A stretch of 42,531 nucleotides of DNA from Thermoplasmata archaeon (GTDB lineage: Archaea > Thermoplasmatota > Thermoplasmata > Halarchaeoplasmatales > Halarchaeoplasmataceae). The notes under the pieces are model-generated. The model was not told the DNA's origin. It was given only the letters and a program-made list of their open reading frames with translations, and ran no database searches. Positions 32,824-42,531 of the stretch are shown in pieces (the first letter of the stretch is position 1; every line of letters starts with the position of its first letter). The DNA is taken from assembly GCA_003560595.1 (NCBI GenBank), contig PWKY01000050.1, positions 1 through 42,531 on the forward strand. The letters run 5' to 3'. The position numbers and the translations under genes were made by a program.

Positions 32824-33642
32824 TCATTTGCAAGCGATCGCCGCATATCCGACGACTTCTCTCATCGGGGATACGTCTCCACTTGTAGCATACTTAAGTA
32901 GCATAGCATCCTCATACATGGTAGAGTACATCATAGATGCAACCGGACCATATCCGCACATGCTTATGTTTTTACTTCGGACCACATCATACAACCCTTG
33001 TGGATCGTTAGCCAATATATTGGCTATCGCTGATTTATCCCGTTCATTAGCCACCTCTCTAGTCACGTAATGTGAGAAGTCAGTAGAAGCGATCACGACT
33101 GCCTTTGTACCACTTATCACATCATTGATAATCTTGCCAACCTTTGATGCAGTTTCGAGATCCTGGGAAGATAATAAGATCGGTACTATCTTTAAGTCGC
33201 TAAAGATATACTGCAAAAAGGGCAATTGAACCTCGAGAGAATGTTCCCTTTGATGCACTTGATTATCCACAGCTATAGGACCCTTGACTATCTCCTCTAC
33301 TATTTCTGAGTCCACTTCAATTATCCCTAGAGGGGTTTGAAAATCCTGGTCAGCTACTGAAGCATTACCGTGACTGTAGCTGGAATGTGCCGGTCCGATT
33401 AAAATTACAAAATCTGGTTTTCCGTCCTCGTAAAGAGCTGAGTAAGCATGGGCTGCCACCGGTCCTGAGTAAACATAACCTGCATGGGGTACAACTAATC
33501 CTTTCAATTCATGCAAATCTGATTTTTTTTCGGATAACCTACCCGGTCCCAGATCATGATTAAAACAATCTTTTATAGTACTCTTCAACTTATCTTCACT
33601 TCCAGGATAGAACTGACCGGCTACTGCAGGCTTTCTCACCAT
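32824..33642 (-). CDS. MEMO-family protein (AmmeMemoRadiSam protein B)
   Basis: 272 residues starting with RKPAVAGQFYPGS. Later are VVPHAGYVYSGPVAAHAY, IGPAHSSYSHG and ASTDFSHYV, carrying the His residues of the MEMO fold, which resembles extradiol dioxygenases. In archaea MEMO proteins often go with AMMECR1 and radical SAM proteins; neither is adjacent here. The biochemical role remains unclear in the family. Confidence 0.92.
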   Translation of the reverse strand: MVRKPAVAGQFYPGSEDKLKSTIKDCFNHDLGPGRLSEKKSDLHELKGLVVPHAGYVYSGPVAAHAYSALYEDGKPDFVILIGPAHSSYSHGNASVADQDFQTPLGIIEVDSEIVEEIVKGPIAVDNQVHQREHSLEVQLPFLQYIFSDLKIVPILLSSQDLETASKVGKIINDVISGTKAVVIASTDFSHYVTREVANERDKSAIANILANDPQGLYDVVRSKNISMCGYGPVASMMYSTMYEDAMLLKYATSGDVSPMREVVGYAAIACK

Positions 33643-33705
33643 TTTAACACCTCTAACGATAATGTATAATTAGATACTTAAATTTGTTGTATTGTTATCA
33701 TAACA

Positions 33706-33714
33706 GATATAATG
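33706..33714 (+). promoter_or_regulatory. TATA-like box of rtcA
   Basis: GATATAATG is centred about 27 bases before the ATG at 33737 and supports that start over the TTG at 33725. Confidence 0.4.
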
Positions 33715-33736
33715 ACCATGCCTGTTGAAGATAGAT

Positions 33737-34735
33737 ATGCTAGAGATCGATGGTTCCTATGGAGAAGGCGGAGGACAGATCGTTAGAACTGCAGTGGCGA
33801 TGTCAATAGTGAACGATATTTCCATACGCATAGACAACATCAGAGCTAACCGACCGAATCCGGGCTTATCTCATCAACATCTGATGGCTTTGAGAGCTGC
33901 TTCGGAGATGTGTGGTGGGAAGCTGAAGGGGGCTGGTAAAGGAGCTACTGAAGTAACGTTTGTTCCAGGAAAAGTTTATGGTGGTAGCTATCGGTTCGAT
34001 ATCGGTACCGCTGGAAGTATCACCCTACTTCTGCAGGCTCTCATACCTGCTGCACTTCATGCCGATAATTCGGTCAAGATACAGGTTCGAGGAGGAACGG
34101 ATGTTAAGTGGTCCCCACCCTACGATTATTTTGAAAATGTGTTCCTTGAACACCTGCGGCGTATGGGACTAAACATCAGTTCTAAACTAATCAAAAGAGG
34201 GCATTATCCAAAGGGTGGAGGAAAGGTATCTCTAACGATAGAACCTGGTACTCCTGCACCCATTGAAAATTCAGGTGATGTTGAATGCATATCCGGCCGG
34301 GCATTCGTCACGTCCCTTCCAGACCATATATCGAGACGGATGCGCAAAGCAGTGTTAAAAGAATTTGTGGACACCGACATAAAGATCGAACTCGCATCAT
34401 ATCGATCTGCCAGCCCTGGAACTGGTATCACCCTTTGGACCGGGGGGAATAGACTGATCGGTGTGGGTAAGCTGGGAGAGAAAGGAATACCGGCGGAAGC
34501 CGTGGGTAAAGAAGTGGCAGATTATATGCGAAGAGTAATAGATTCAGGATCCCAGTTGGACAGATGGAGTGCGGACCAGTTGATCCCATATATTGCTATG
34601 TACGAAGGTAATGGAGAGATAAAAGTAGAAAAACTCACAGGTCATCTGGAAACTAATCTATGGTTAGTCAATCGTTTTTGCTCTGATAAAATAAAAATAG
34701 AAAAAAGAGAGAATGGATTATACATGATTTACTAG
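33737..34735 (+). CDS. rtcA: RNA 3'-terminal phosphate cyclase family protein
   Basis: 332 residues. IDGSYGEGGGQIVRTA opens the protein, then NPGLSHQHLMALRAA, GTAGSITLLLQ, and the family signature RGHYPKGGGKV at 154-164. RtcA converts 3'-phosphate RNA ends to 2',3'-cyclic phosphate through an adenylated His. That His, in the HLADQ context of the E. coli enzyme, appears here as Trp277 in DRWSADQL, so the usual chemistry may be lost or use another residue. Alignment by eye is the only support. A non-adenylating Rcl1-like role is an alternative. It is followed 48 bases later by the reductase gene. Confidence 0.88.
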   Translation: MLEIDGSYGEGGGQIVRTAVAMSIVNDISIRIDNIRANRPNPGLSHQHLMALRAASEMCGGKLKGAGKGATEVTFVPGKVYGGSYRFDIGTAGSITLLLQALIPAALHADNSVKIQVRGGTDVKWSPPYDYFENVFLEHLRRMGLNISSKLIKRGHYPKGGGKVSLTIEPGTPAPIENSGDVECISGRAFVTSLPDHISRRMRKAVLKEFVDTDIKIELASYRSASPGTGITLWTGGNRLIGVGKLGEKGIPAEAVGKEVADYMRRVIDSGSQLDRWSADQLIPYIAMYEGNGEIKVEKLTGHLETNLWLVNRFCSDKIKIEKRENGLYMIY

Positions 34736-34783
34736 AATATAAAAATCAGAAACTTTATAGTATTTTAAGTACCATTAAGTCTT

Positions 34784-35416
34784 ATGAGACCTAAAGTAGT
34801 AGTGAACGTTGCGATGTCGGCTGACGGTAAGATCGCACTGGCAGACAAGACTGAAGTTAAGATATCTGGAGAGGAAGATTTCGCCAGAGTTCACGAACTC
34901 AGGAACGAGGTAGATGCAATACTAGTCGGCATAGGAACCGTTATCGCCGACGATCCTAAGCTTACTGTCAAAGATAGATTCGTTAAAGATCCAAAACATC
35001 CTCTCAAGGTGGTGCTTGATTCAAAGGGCAAGACACCGAAAAACTCCCGACTATTCGACGAAGGAAAATACCTTATCGCAACGACGTTAGATAGGAGTGA
35101 TCCAAACTGGATAAAGTGTGGAAACGGGAAAAGTGTGGATCTGAATATTTTGATGAAAGAACTTCAGGAAAGAGGTGTAAAGCAACTACTGGTTGAAGGA
35201 GGTGGTGAAGTGATATACTCCTTCTTTGAAGAGGGTTTAGTAGATGAATTCTACGTTTATGTAGGTAGCATGATGATCGGTGGGAAAAACGCACCAACAC
35301 CAGCCGACGGAGAAGGAACAAAAAGTATCGATGAAATAAGGGGGCTTCAACTTATTTCATATACGCCCATGGATGATGGTATACTGCTTAAGTACAGGGT
35401 GAAAAAAATTGACTAA
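34784..35416 (+). CDS. arfC: 2,5-diamino-6-ribosylaminopyrimidinone 5'-phosphate reductase
   Basis: 210 residues of the RibD C-terminal reductase family. Signatures are NVAMSADGKIA, VGIGTVIADDPKLTV and LLVEGGGEVIYSFFEEGLVDE. In archaea it acts early in riboflavin and F420 synthesis, reducing the ribosyl side chain with NADPH. The length fits the stand-alone archaeal form without a deaminase domain. It overlaps the Mut7-C gene by eight bases. ACTTTATAG at 34752-34760 suggests its own promoter. Confidence 0.9.
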   Translation: MRPKVVVNVAMSADGKIALADKTEVKISGEEDFARVHELRNEVDAILVGIGTVIADDPKLTVKDRFVKDPKHPLKVVLDSKGKTPKNSRLFDEGKYLIATTLDRSDPNWIKCGNGKSVDLNILMKELQERGVKQLLVEGGGEVIYSFFEEGLVDEFYVYVGSMMIGGKNAPTPADGEGTKSIDEIRGLQLISYTPMDDGILLKYRVKKID

Positions 35417-35855
35417 GTTCTTAGTGGATTGTATGTTAGGACAGACTGTAAAGTGGCTACGCCTATTAGGTATCGACGCTGAATATGCATCACAAGAAGC
35501 CCGTGACGAGGCTCTACTTGAAAAGGCTAAGAAAGAAGATCGCATAATCGTTACAAGGGACAAGACTCTGGGAGAGTCCGATCAAGCCTTCCTAGTACCC
35601 AAGCTACCATCGGGAGAGATAGTTTCGATTATCTTATCAAGTTTCGATCTAGAAATAGATCCGTTATCGAGATGCTCGCTGTGTAATTCACTTGTTTCCC
35701 CTATAGAAAAAGATATAGTCAAGGGTGAAGTACCGGATGGCGTCTATGAAAAACAGGTGGAATTCTGGCAGTGTGACGGATGCAATAAGATATACTGGAA
35801 GGGGACTCACTGGGACCATATAAAATCTAACATCGATTTGATTGAAAATGATTAG
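35409..35855 (+). CDS. Mut7-C RNase-domain protein with zinc ribbon
   Basis: 148 residues. The N-terminal half FLVDCMLGQTVKWLRLLGID and IIVTRDKTL carries the acidic residues of the Mut7-C (PIN-like) domain. The C-terminal half has two Cys pairs, CSLC and CDGC, then KGTHWDHI, a zinc ribbon. RNase activity is predicted for the family and not shown here. The TTG start overlaps arfC by eight bases with GGGTGA upstream, so the two are coupled. Confidence 0.85.
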   Translation: MTKFLVDCMLGQTVKWLRLLGIDAEYASQEARDEALLEKAKKEDRIIVTRDKTLGESDQAFLVPKLPSGEIVSIILSSFDLEIDPLSRCSLCNSLVSPIEKDIVKGEVPDGVYEKQVEFWQCDGCNKIYWKGTHWDHIKSNIDLIEND

Positions 35856-35944
35856 TATATACTATAATACGAGTATCGCCTAAAGTTATTATTGAATAAA
35901 AAAGACGTAAAGAGTTATTAATCAGAAGTCTATTTTGAGATATC

Positions 35945-37042
35945 ATGAGAACATACTCAGGTCCCTTTCTAACCCAAGATGGTTTCATACAAGCCCAGAT
36001 ATCTATCGAAGGTGGTTCGGAAGAATCAGATATCTGGGGTGAAAGAGGTATAGGCACCATAGTTGATTTTGAAGAGGGGGGAGATGAAGGAAACCCTTCT
36101 GTTATCATACCTACATTATACAACGCTCACACCCACTCAGGGGACTCCGTTGTGAAAGAAGTGCCCACTGGTAGCTTGGCGGAGGTAGTTGGACCCGGAG
36201 GTTTCAAACACAAAGCATTGGCTGAATCTTCGGAAGAAGATATAGTTCGATCCCTACAGCATTATCTGGAAAGAGCCATCGATTCCGGTATCAGAGATAT
36301 CGTTGACTTCAGAGAAGAGGGGATAGAGGGTATACGTATAATTCGGTCGGCTTTCGAAGGATTAGAAGACAAACTTAAACTAAGGATAATGTCGCGACCT
36401 TGTCAGATGAATTATGATGAGTGGGAGTTGAATAAGCTGTTATCGCTATCGGATGGGATCGGTCTGAGTTCGTATCGTGATTGGGACGAAAATCTCTTGA
36501 TGAGAATAGCTCAGATAACTGCAAAGAGGAATAAACCCTTGTCTATGCACTGTAGCGAGGATGTAAGAGAACCCATCGACGATGTGATCGAGCTTGGAGT
36601 TCATCACCTGGTCCACATGATAGAGACCACTTCAGATGACCTTCTAGCTTGTGCGTTAGAGGATATACCGATCGTGGTTTGCCCACGCTCGAATATGTTT
36701 TTTAGAAAGGTTCCGGATATACCAGGCATGCTCGAAGCCGGTTTGACACTTTCTTTAGGTACCGACAACGCCATGATCGCATCACCAAACATGTTCAGGG
36801 AGATGGAGGCCGCATTTAGGGTGTCTAAATTATTTGGAGATATTGATCCTTTAGAGATATTGCTGATGGCTACGTGGAATCCTAGAAAAGCTTTAAATTT
36901 ACCTTACTGTATTGGAGTATCAGAACCTGGGGGAAATCCAATAGAAAGTTACATGGTATTGACTCCACCCAGGAGAGAACCAGCATATGATGTGGTCACC
37001 AGAAAGGGGCCTGAAGATGTGTTGGAAATCGTAGAGTGGTAA
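35945..37042 (+). CDS. amidohydrolase-superfamily metal-dependent hydrolase
   Basis: 365 residues with the metal motif NAHTHSGD near residue 60, SMHCSED, HHLVHMIE and the catalytic LGTDNAM, as in cytosine/adenosine-deaminase-like members. The N-terminal small beta domain is shorter than in many deaminases. The substrate cannot be assigned: a deaminated nucleoside, pterin or formyl group are all possible. It is followed one base later by the USP gene, so the two are probably cotranscribed. Confidence 0.85.
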   Translation: MRTYSGPFLTQDGFIQAQISIEGGSEESDIWGERGIGTIVDFEEGGDEGNPSVIIPTLYNAHTHSGDSVVKEVPTGSLAEVVGPGGFKHKALAESSEEDIVRSLQHYLERAIDSGIRDIVDFREEGIEGIRIIRSAFEGLEDKLKLRIMSRPCQMNYDEWELNKLLSLSDGIGLSSYRDWDENLLMRIAQITAKRNKPLSMHCSEDVREPIDDVIELGVHHLVHMIETTSDDLLACALEDIPIVVCPRSNMFFRKVPDIPGMLEAGLTLSLGTDNAMIASPNMFREMEAAFRVSKLFGDIDPLEILLMATWNPRKALNLPYCIGVSEPGGNPIESYMVLTPPRREPAYDVVTRKGPEDVLEIVEW

Positions 37043-37043
37043 G

Positions 37044-37481
37044 ATGGAAGATTTCAAAAGAATATTGATACCGACCGATGGATCAAAAACAAGCGAAGTT
37101 GCAGTGGATAAAGGACTATCTTTGGCGAGGTTGATAGGTGCGAAAGTCAAAGTTCTGTTTGTTGTGGACACACAGACGTTCAGAGATATACCTCCTGACG
37201 ACCTTATTACGACCCTTCGAGGCCATATGGAATCAAAAGGTAACGAGATACTTGATGAGATAGAAGAACGTGCAGATGATATGGGTGTAGAACTGGAGAA
37301 AAGTTTAGTTCATGGACATCCCGACGACCTTATTGTAGAGGAATCAAAAAATTTTGATCTTATAGTTATAGGAACTCATGGACGTTCAGGACTTTCTAGA
37401 CTATTGGTCGGTAGTATTACGGAAAGAGTTGTTAGACACGCTAAGTGTCCTGTGTTGATCATAAAAACAGAGGAGGAATGA
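37044..37481 (+). CDS. universal stress protein (UspA family)
   Basis: 145 residues. It starts RILIPTDGSKTSEVAVDKGL and ends with GTHGRSGLSRLLVGSITERV, the ATP-binding signature, then KCPVLII. It differs clearly from the USP at 3144-3608, so the two are not recent duplicates. It lies between an amidohydrolase and a four-CBS gene, with gaps of one and three bases, in one operon that runs to glyS. Confidence 0.92.
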   Translation: MEDFKRILIPTDGSKTSEVAVDKGLSLARLIGAKVKVLFVVDTQTFRDIPPDDLITTLRGHMESKGNEILDEIEERADDMGVELEKSLVHGHPDDLIVEESKNFDLIVIGTHGRSGLSRLLVGSITERVVRHAKCPVLIIKTEEE

Positions 37482-37484
37482 TAG

Positions 37485-38327
37485 ATGATGAAAAAAGTAT
37501 CAGATTTGATGACCCCAGAACCCATCGTAGCGGAGCTGCCTGGAAACCGTAGAGAAGTGATGAATTTAATGGTTAAAAACAAACTGACCGGTATGCCGGT
37601 GATCAAAGATGGTAAACTTAGAGGTTTGATAAGCCGTCACCATTTTTTTGAACATCCATATGAGGAACAATTAGCTTTGCTTTATGCAAAGGACCATCCA
37701 AGTATCTACGAAAATGAGGCACTAGATTCCGCAGCAGAGTTGTTTGTGGATAAAAATATCCATTACCTGCCAGTCATAGATGATGAGGGATTTTGTGTAG
37801 GTATACTGACAACGGCGGATATGCTCGAATACGTGGTAGAGAAAAAGATCGATGTGCCTGTTGGAGAGGCAGCTACAAGACAATGTGTTCCGCTCTATGA
37901 GGGGACGCCCATCAAGGTAGCTTTACAGATAATGAAGCTAACTAAATTATATGCATTCCCAGTGGTTGATAAGGATGCAACACTTATCGGTATAATCACA
38001 GATAGGGATCTTTTCAACCTATCTGAAATAAGTGGAGAGATCGTTATATCTGAGTTAGGGCTTGGTGAAGATGAAGAAACTTGGTCTTGGGAGGGCGTTA
38101 GAAACATAATGAAGTTATACTATGAAGAATCAAAAGTAGATATGCCCGAAATAGCTGTTCGTGATGCTATGGTTTCAGATCCGATCTCTGTTTTCTCTAA
38201 AACAGAAGTTTACAAAGCTGCCCGGATGATGCGAAGGAATGACTTTGGACAGCTTCCGATTGTGGATGAAATGGATGTTTTGAAAACAATGGTCTATGAA
38301 CTAGATCTTATAGCGACCTTGATATGA
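37485..38327 (+). CDS. four-CBS-domain protein
   Basis: 280 residues made of four CBS motifs (about 1-55, 60-115, 120-180 and 205-280), visible as repeated DLMTPEPIVAELPG, TGMPVIKDGKLRGLIS, HYLPVIDDEGFCVGIL, YAFPVVDKDATLIGIITDRD and GQLPIVDEM. CBS pairs bind adenine nucleotides and sense energy state. No enzyme domain is attached, so it should act on a partner; the adjacent USP, also a nucleotide binder, is a candidate. Confidence 0.9.
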   Translation: MMKKVSDLMTPEPIVAELPGNRREVMNLMVKNKLTGMPVIKDGKLRGLISRHHFFEHPYEEQLALLYAKDHPSIYENEALDSAAELFVDKNIHYLPVIDDEGFCVGILTTADMLEYVVEKKIDVPVGEAATRQCVPLYEGTPIKVALQIMKLTKLYAFPVVDKDATLIGIITDRDLFNLSEISGEIVISELGLGEDEETWSWEGVRNIMKLYYEESKVDMPEIAVRDAMVSDPISVFSKTEVYKAARMMRRNDFGQLPIVDEMDVLKTMVYELDLIATLI

Positions 38328-38336
38328 GGTTTTCCG

Positions 38337-39818
38337 ATGGCTGATAAGGAAGAGCTTGATTCTTTATGTAAACGCCGTGGATTTCTATGGCCTAGCTCAG
38401 AAATTTACGGTGGAGAGGCTGGGTTTTATGATTACGGACATTTAGGTGCTCGTTTAAGAGATAATTGGGAAAGGATGTGGAAGGACTTCTTTTTAGGACT
38501 TGGAGAACATTATCACATGATATACACTCCCAACATACTTCCATACAGGGTCCTTGAGTCCTCTGGACACGTTGATCACTTTTCAGATGTATTAGTACAA
38601 TGTAAAAGATGCGGAAACAGTCATCGAGGGGATCATCTAATAGAAGATATCATCGGAGTATCCGCCGAAGGGATGAACAAAGGTGAGATCTCGACTTTTA
38701 TATTAGAGAAGGAAATAGATTGTCCAGACTGCCAGGGGGATCTAGGAGAAGGTGAAGACTTTAACATGATGTTTGATTTAGATATAGGACCCAAGGGCGA
38801 ACGGAAGGGTTTTTTACGTCCTGAAACTGCTCAAGGAACCTACATGAATTTTGCTCGGGAATACCGTGCGCTTAGAAGGAAGATGCCTTTTGGATTGGCA
38901 ACCATCGGCAGCGCATTTAGGAACGAGATATCTCCTAGACAGGGAGTTTACAGGTTGCGAGAGTTCAGGCAAGCTGAACTACAGATATTTTTCGTGCCAG
39001 AATATAACCAAGGGTCTTTTGCGGAAGCCTACGAGAACCTAAGTACTAAAAAAATACCGGTGTTGAGAGCCGGGTGTGAAGAACAAAAGAAGATGTCTTT
39101 AGACGATTTGGATGATCTACCTAAATTTTATCGATACCACCTAGGGAAAATGTTCGAATTTTATTCCCATAAGATGGAACTTTCTGAGGATAAATTTAGG
39201 TTACGTGAGTTGTCCGAGGAGGAGAAGGCATTCTATAACCGCATACATTTCGATGTTGAAGTGGATATGGGATCTCTAGGAGGGTGGAAGGAAGTCGCTG
39301 GCCTACATTATCGTGGAGATTATGATCTTACCCAACATCAAGAGAGTTCTGGACAAAAGATGAGTGTACCTATAGACGGAGAGCGGAAAGTTCCACATGT
39401 TATCGAGTTGAGTTTCGGTGTAGATCGTAATATATGGGCACTTTTGGATTTGGGGTACATAACCGGAGACAGAGATTGGATAGATCTGCCAGTCGATATC
39501 GCACCCTATCAGGTAGCTGTTTTCCCGCTGATGAGGAAAGATGGGATGCTTGAAAGATCTCGAGAGATCTATGATTTGCTTAACTCTTGTTTCAATGCAT
39601 TTTGGGATAAAAGTGGTTCCATAGGCAAAAGATATGCCAGGCAGGATGAGATAGGGACACCTTACTGCGTAACTGTTGATTATGATAGTCTTGAGGATGA
39701 CACCGTAACGATCCGCGAAATCTCATCTACGGATCAAATACGGCTAAAAGTGTCTGACCTAAAGCAAGAATTATGGAGTTACATAAATAAGGAAAAGGTT
39801 TTCAAGAATAACAACTAA
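38337..39818 (+). CDS. glyS: glycyl-tRNA synthetase (archaeal/eukaryotic alpha2 type)
   Basis: 493 residues, class II. It has YGGEAGFYDYGHLGARL near the start, a Cys cluster CKRCGN ... CPDCQG, and motif 2 FRNEISPRQGVYRLREF after RPETAQGTY. Motif 3 is ELSFGVDRNIWALL, followed by the anticodon-binding domain. It charges tRNA-Gly. Its stop overlaps the convergent UPF0147 gene by four bases. Confidence 0.96.
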   Translation: MADKEELDSLCKRRGFLWPSSEIYGGEAGFYDYGHLGARLRDNWERMWKDFFLGLGEHYHMIYTPNILPYRVLESSGHVDHFSDVLVQCKRCGNSHRGDHLIEDIIGVSAEGMNKGEISTFILEKEIDCPDCQGDLGEGEDFNMMFDLDIGPKGERKGFLRPETAQGTYMNFAREYRALRRKMPFGLATIGSAFRNEISPRQGVYRLREFRQAELQIFFVPEYNQGSFAEAYENLSTKKIPVLRAGCEEQKKMSLDDLDDLPKFYRYHLGKMFEFYSHKMELSEDKFRLRELSEEEKAFYNRIHFDVEVDMGSLGGWKEVAGLHYRGDYDLTQHQESSGQKMSVPIDGERKVPHVIELSFGVDRNIWALLDLGYITGDRDWIDLPVDIAPYQVAVFPLMRKDGMLERSREIYDLLNSCFNAFWDKSGSIGKRYARQDEIGTPYCVTVDYDSLEDDTVTIREISSTDQIRLKVSDLKQELWSYINKEKVFKNNN

Positions 39819-40081
39819 CCGTTATTCTGTTTTAACGATTCGAGACGGCTGATTATATTCCATATCATGGTACGTCCATGAAGTGGTATATTTGGATCAT
39901 CAGCCATATCTTCAAGTTTGAAAATTGACGAGGCGATCCTCACATCGATTTCGTCATTAGATTTCAAAAGCATTTTTTCACACTGATCCGCTGCATTCCT
40001 AATGTTTCTAGGAATAGAAGTGTCTCCTGTTATCTGGTCTAGCATATCGCAAACCTGCCGTATTTCTTTGGTAGTGCTCAT
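39815..40081 (-). CDS. UPF0147 family protein
   Basis: 88 residues, all-helical. IPRNIRNAADQCEKMLL, RIASSIFKLEDMADDPNIPL and HGRTMIWNIISRLE match the UPF0147 family, found only in archaea, with unknown function. The ATG at 40081 has AGGTGA five bases upstream; the GTG at 40090 inside that motif is less likely. It lies between glyS and the rRNA promoter region. Confidence 0.9.
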   Translation of the reverse strand: MSTTKEIRQVCDMLDQITGDTSIPRNIRNAADQCEKMLLKSNDEIDVRIASSIFKLEDMADDPNIPLHGRTMIWNIISRLESLKQNNG

Positions 40082-40272
40082 TTGTATCACCTAAAATCAT
40101 CAAGTAATTCTATGAAGGTTTTGACACCTCATGATTAGGATTCCCCCGCCTATTTAACTTCTTATTATTAAAGCTTATGGTAATTACCCGATACAGTTAT
40201 CGTATATACAATTGTTGTTCAATAACACGTGAACGATGAAAATTTATTTTGATTTCAGGTATCCCGTAACCC

Positions 40273-40280
40273 TTTTATAC
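40273..40280 (+). promoter_or_regulatory. distal rRNA promoter TATA-like box
   Basis: TTTTATAC would start transcription near 40303, at the base of the hairpin below. It is the weaker of two boxes ahead of 23S rRNA. Confidence 0.35.
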
Positions 40281-40302
40281 AAGACCCCTATTAGTTCGCC
40301 TT

Positions 40303-40330
40303 CCCCTCCGAGATAATCTCGGTATTGGGG
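40303..40330 (+). other. hairpin between the two rRNA promoter boxes
   Basis: CCGAGA at 40308-40313 pairs with TCTCGG at 40317-40322, and CCCC at 40303-40306 pairs with GGGG at 40327-40330. No T-run follows. It may mark the start of the distal transcript or be a binding site. Confidence 0.4.
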
Positions 40331-40341
40331 ATTAAAAAAGG

Positions 40342-40350
40342 TTTAAATAT
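40342..40350 (+). promoter_or_regulatory. proximal rRNA promoter TATA box
   Basis: TTTAAATAT with transcription expected from about 40372. About 130 bases of leader follow before the mature 23S end. They contain short hairpins such as GGTC/GACC near 40440 but no tRNA. The gap from 40082 to 40340 otherwise shows nothing but AT-rich DNA. Confidence 0.6.
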
Positions 40351-40504
40351 GCCCGGTGTGGTGTTACAATACTACATCGGATCATTACATGCACCCGGCG
40401 ATATGAAAGATGGTTGTCGGGGAAGGGTATATGGTCGTTCAAGAGACCGATGATTACCGATCATACGCAGACCTGGATGTGTACCAGTCCGAAATTAATT
40501 GCTG

Positions 40505-42531
<2,027 letters not shown>

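Noticed and set aside
32772-32900. On the opposite strand, elements 1, 3 and 4 read like GGAGG plus a GTG start
   Set aside because: The frames give 8, 12 and 42 unrelated codons, copy 2 has no start codon, and the T-run and gene-end position favour the other strand.

Overview
The window is archaeal. It carries archaeal-type ribosomal genes (S13, S4, S11), RNA polymerase subunit D with two ferredoxin motifs, an XPD-like helicase, UPF0147, archaeal-type glycyl-tRNA synthetase, RtcA, MEMO, QueC/QueD for archaeosine-type tRNA modification, and TATA-box promoters that often sit about 27 bases ahead of the start codon (leaderless transcripts). The 23S rRNA gene at the right end has its own promoter region and no 16S gene or tRNA in front of it. 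Unlinked rRNA genes, together with an SDR-type threonine dehydrogenase of the Thermoplasma kind, point to the Thermoplasmata. This placement is an inference and not proven. Aldehyde:ferredoxin oxidoreductase, a KorDABC-type 2-oxoacid:ferredoxin oxidoreductase, threonine dehydrogenase and HypB suggest an anaerobe that ferments amino acids or peptides and makes a [NiFe] hydrogenase.

Layout. 0-3.7 kb: a DUF234 ATPase with a tandem repeat in its promoter, a decayed PadR-like regulator, threonine dehydrogenase and a universal stress protein. 3.7-6.2 kb: four rightward genes (two small membrane proteins with unknown roles, a YdjM-like membrane protein, a sugar nucleotidyltransferase). 6.2-11.3 kb: a leftward operon of homoserine dehydrogenase, aldehyde:ferredoxin oxidoreductase, a U32-like barrel protein and an aspartate-type aminotransferase. 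These fit one path between homoserine, aspartate semialdehyde, aspartate and oxaloacetate. 11.4-18.4 kb: a more AT-rich block of singly transcribed genes: a 25-codon leaderless ORF ending in a strong hairpin, an Eis-like acetyltransferase, a large AAA-TPR protein, a pseudo-receiver/PAS/PadR regulator and a cyanophycinase-like S51 peptidase. Then come tRNA-Ile(GAU) and a leftward cysK-osmC-udg operon.

20.5-28 kb: XPD-like helicase, HypB, an exported membrane-anchored protein, PRPP synthase and the korDABC operon. 28.1-30.8 kb: the rps13-rps4-rps11-rpoD operon with a leader that holds short ORFs, ending at tRNA-Leu(GAG), where the usual L18e-L13-S9 continuation is absent. Behind the tRNA lies about 290 bases of strongly self-complementary DNA that may be a structured RNA. 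31.1-40.1 kb: queD-queC, FKBP, MEMO, rtcA, a riboflavin or methanopterin-pathway reductase, a Mut7-C protein, an amidohydrolase, USP, four-CBS protein, glyS and UPF0147. 40.1-42.5 kb: rRNA promoter region and the first two thirds of 23S rRNA.

The least expected observation is a short sequence found four times between genes, always downstream of a gene in the same orientation: TCACGATAA, then a CTCC-rich pyrimidine stretch, then a T-run. It may be a family of terminators or attenuators, or the 3' ends of small RNAs with an anti-Shine-Dalgarno-like tail.
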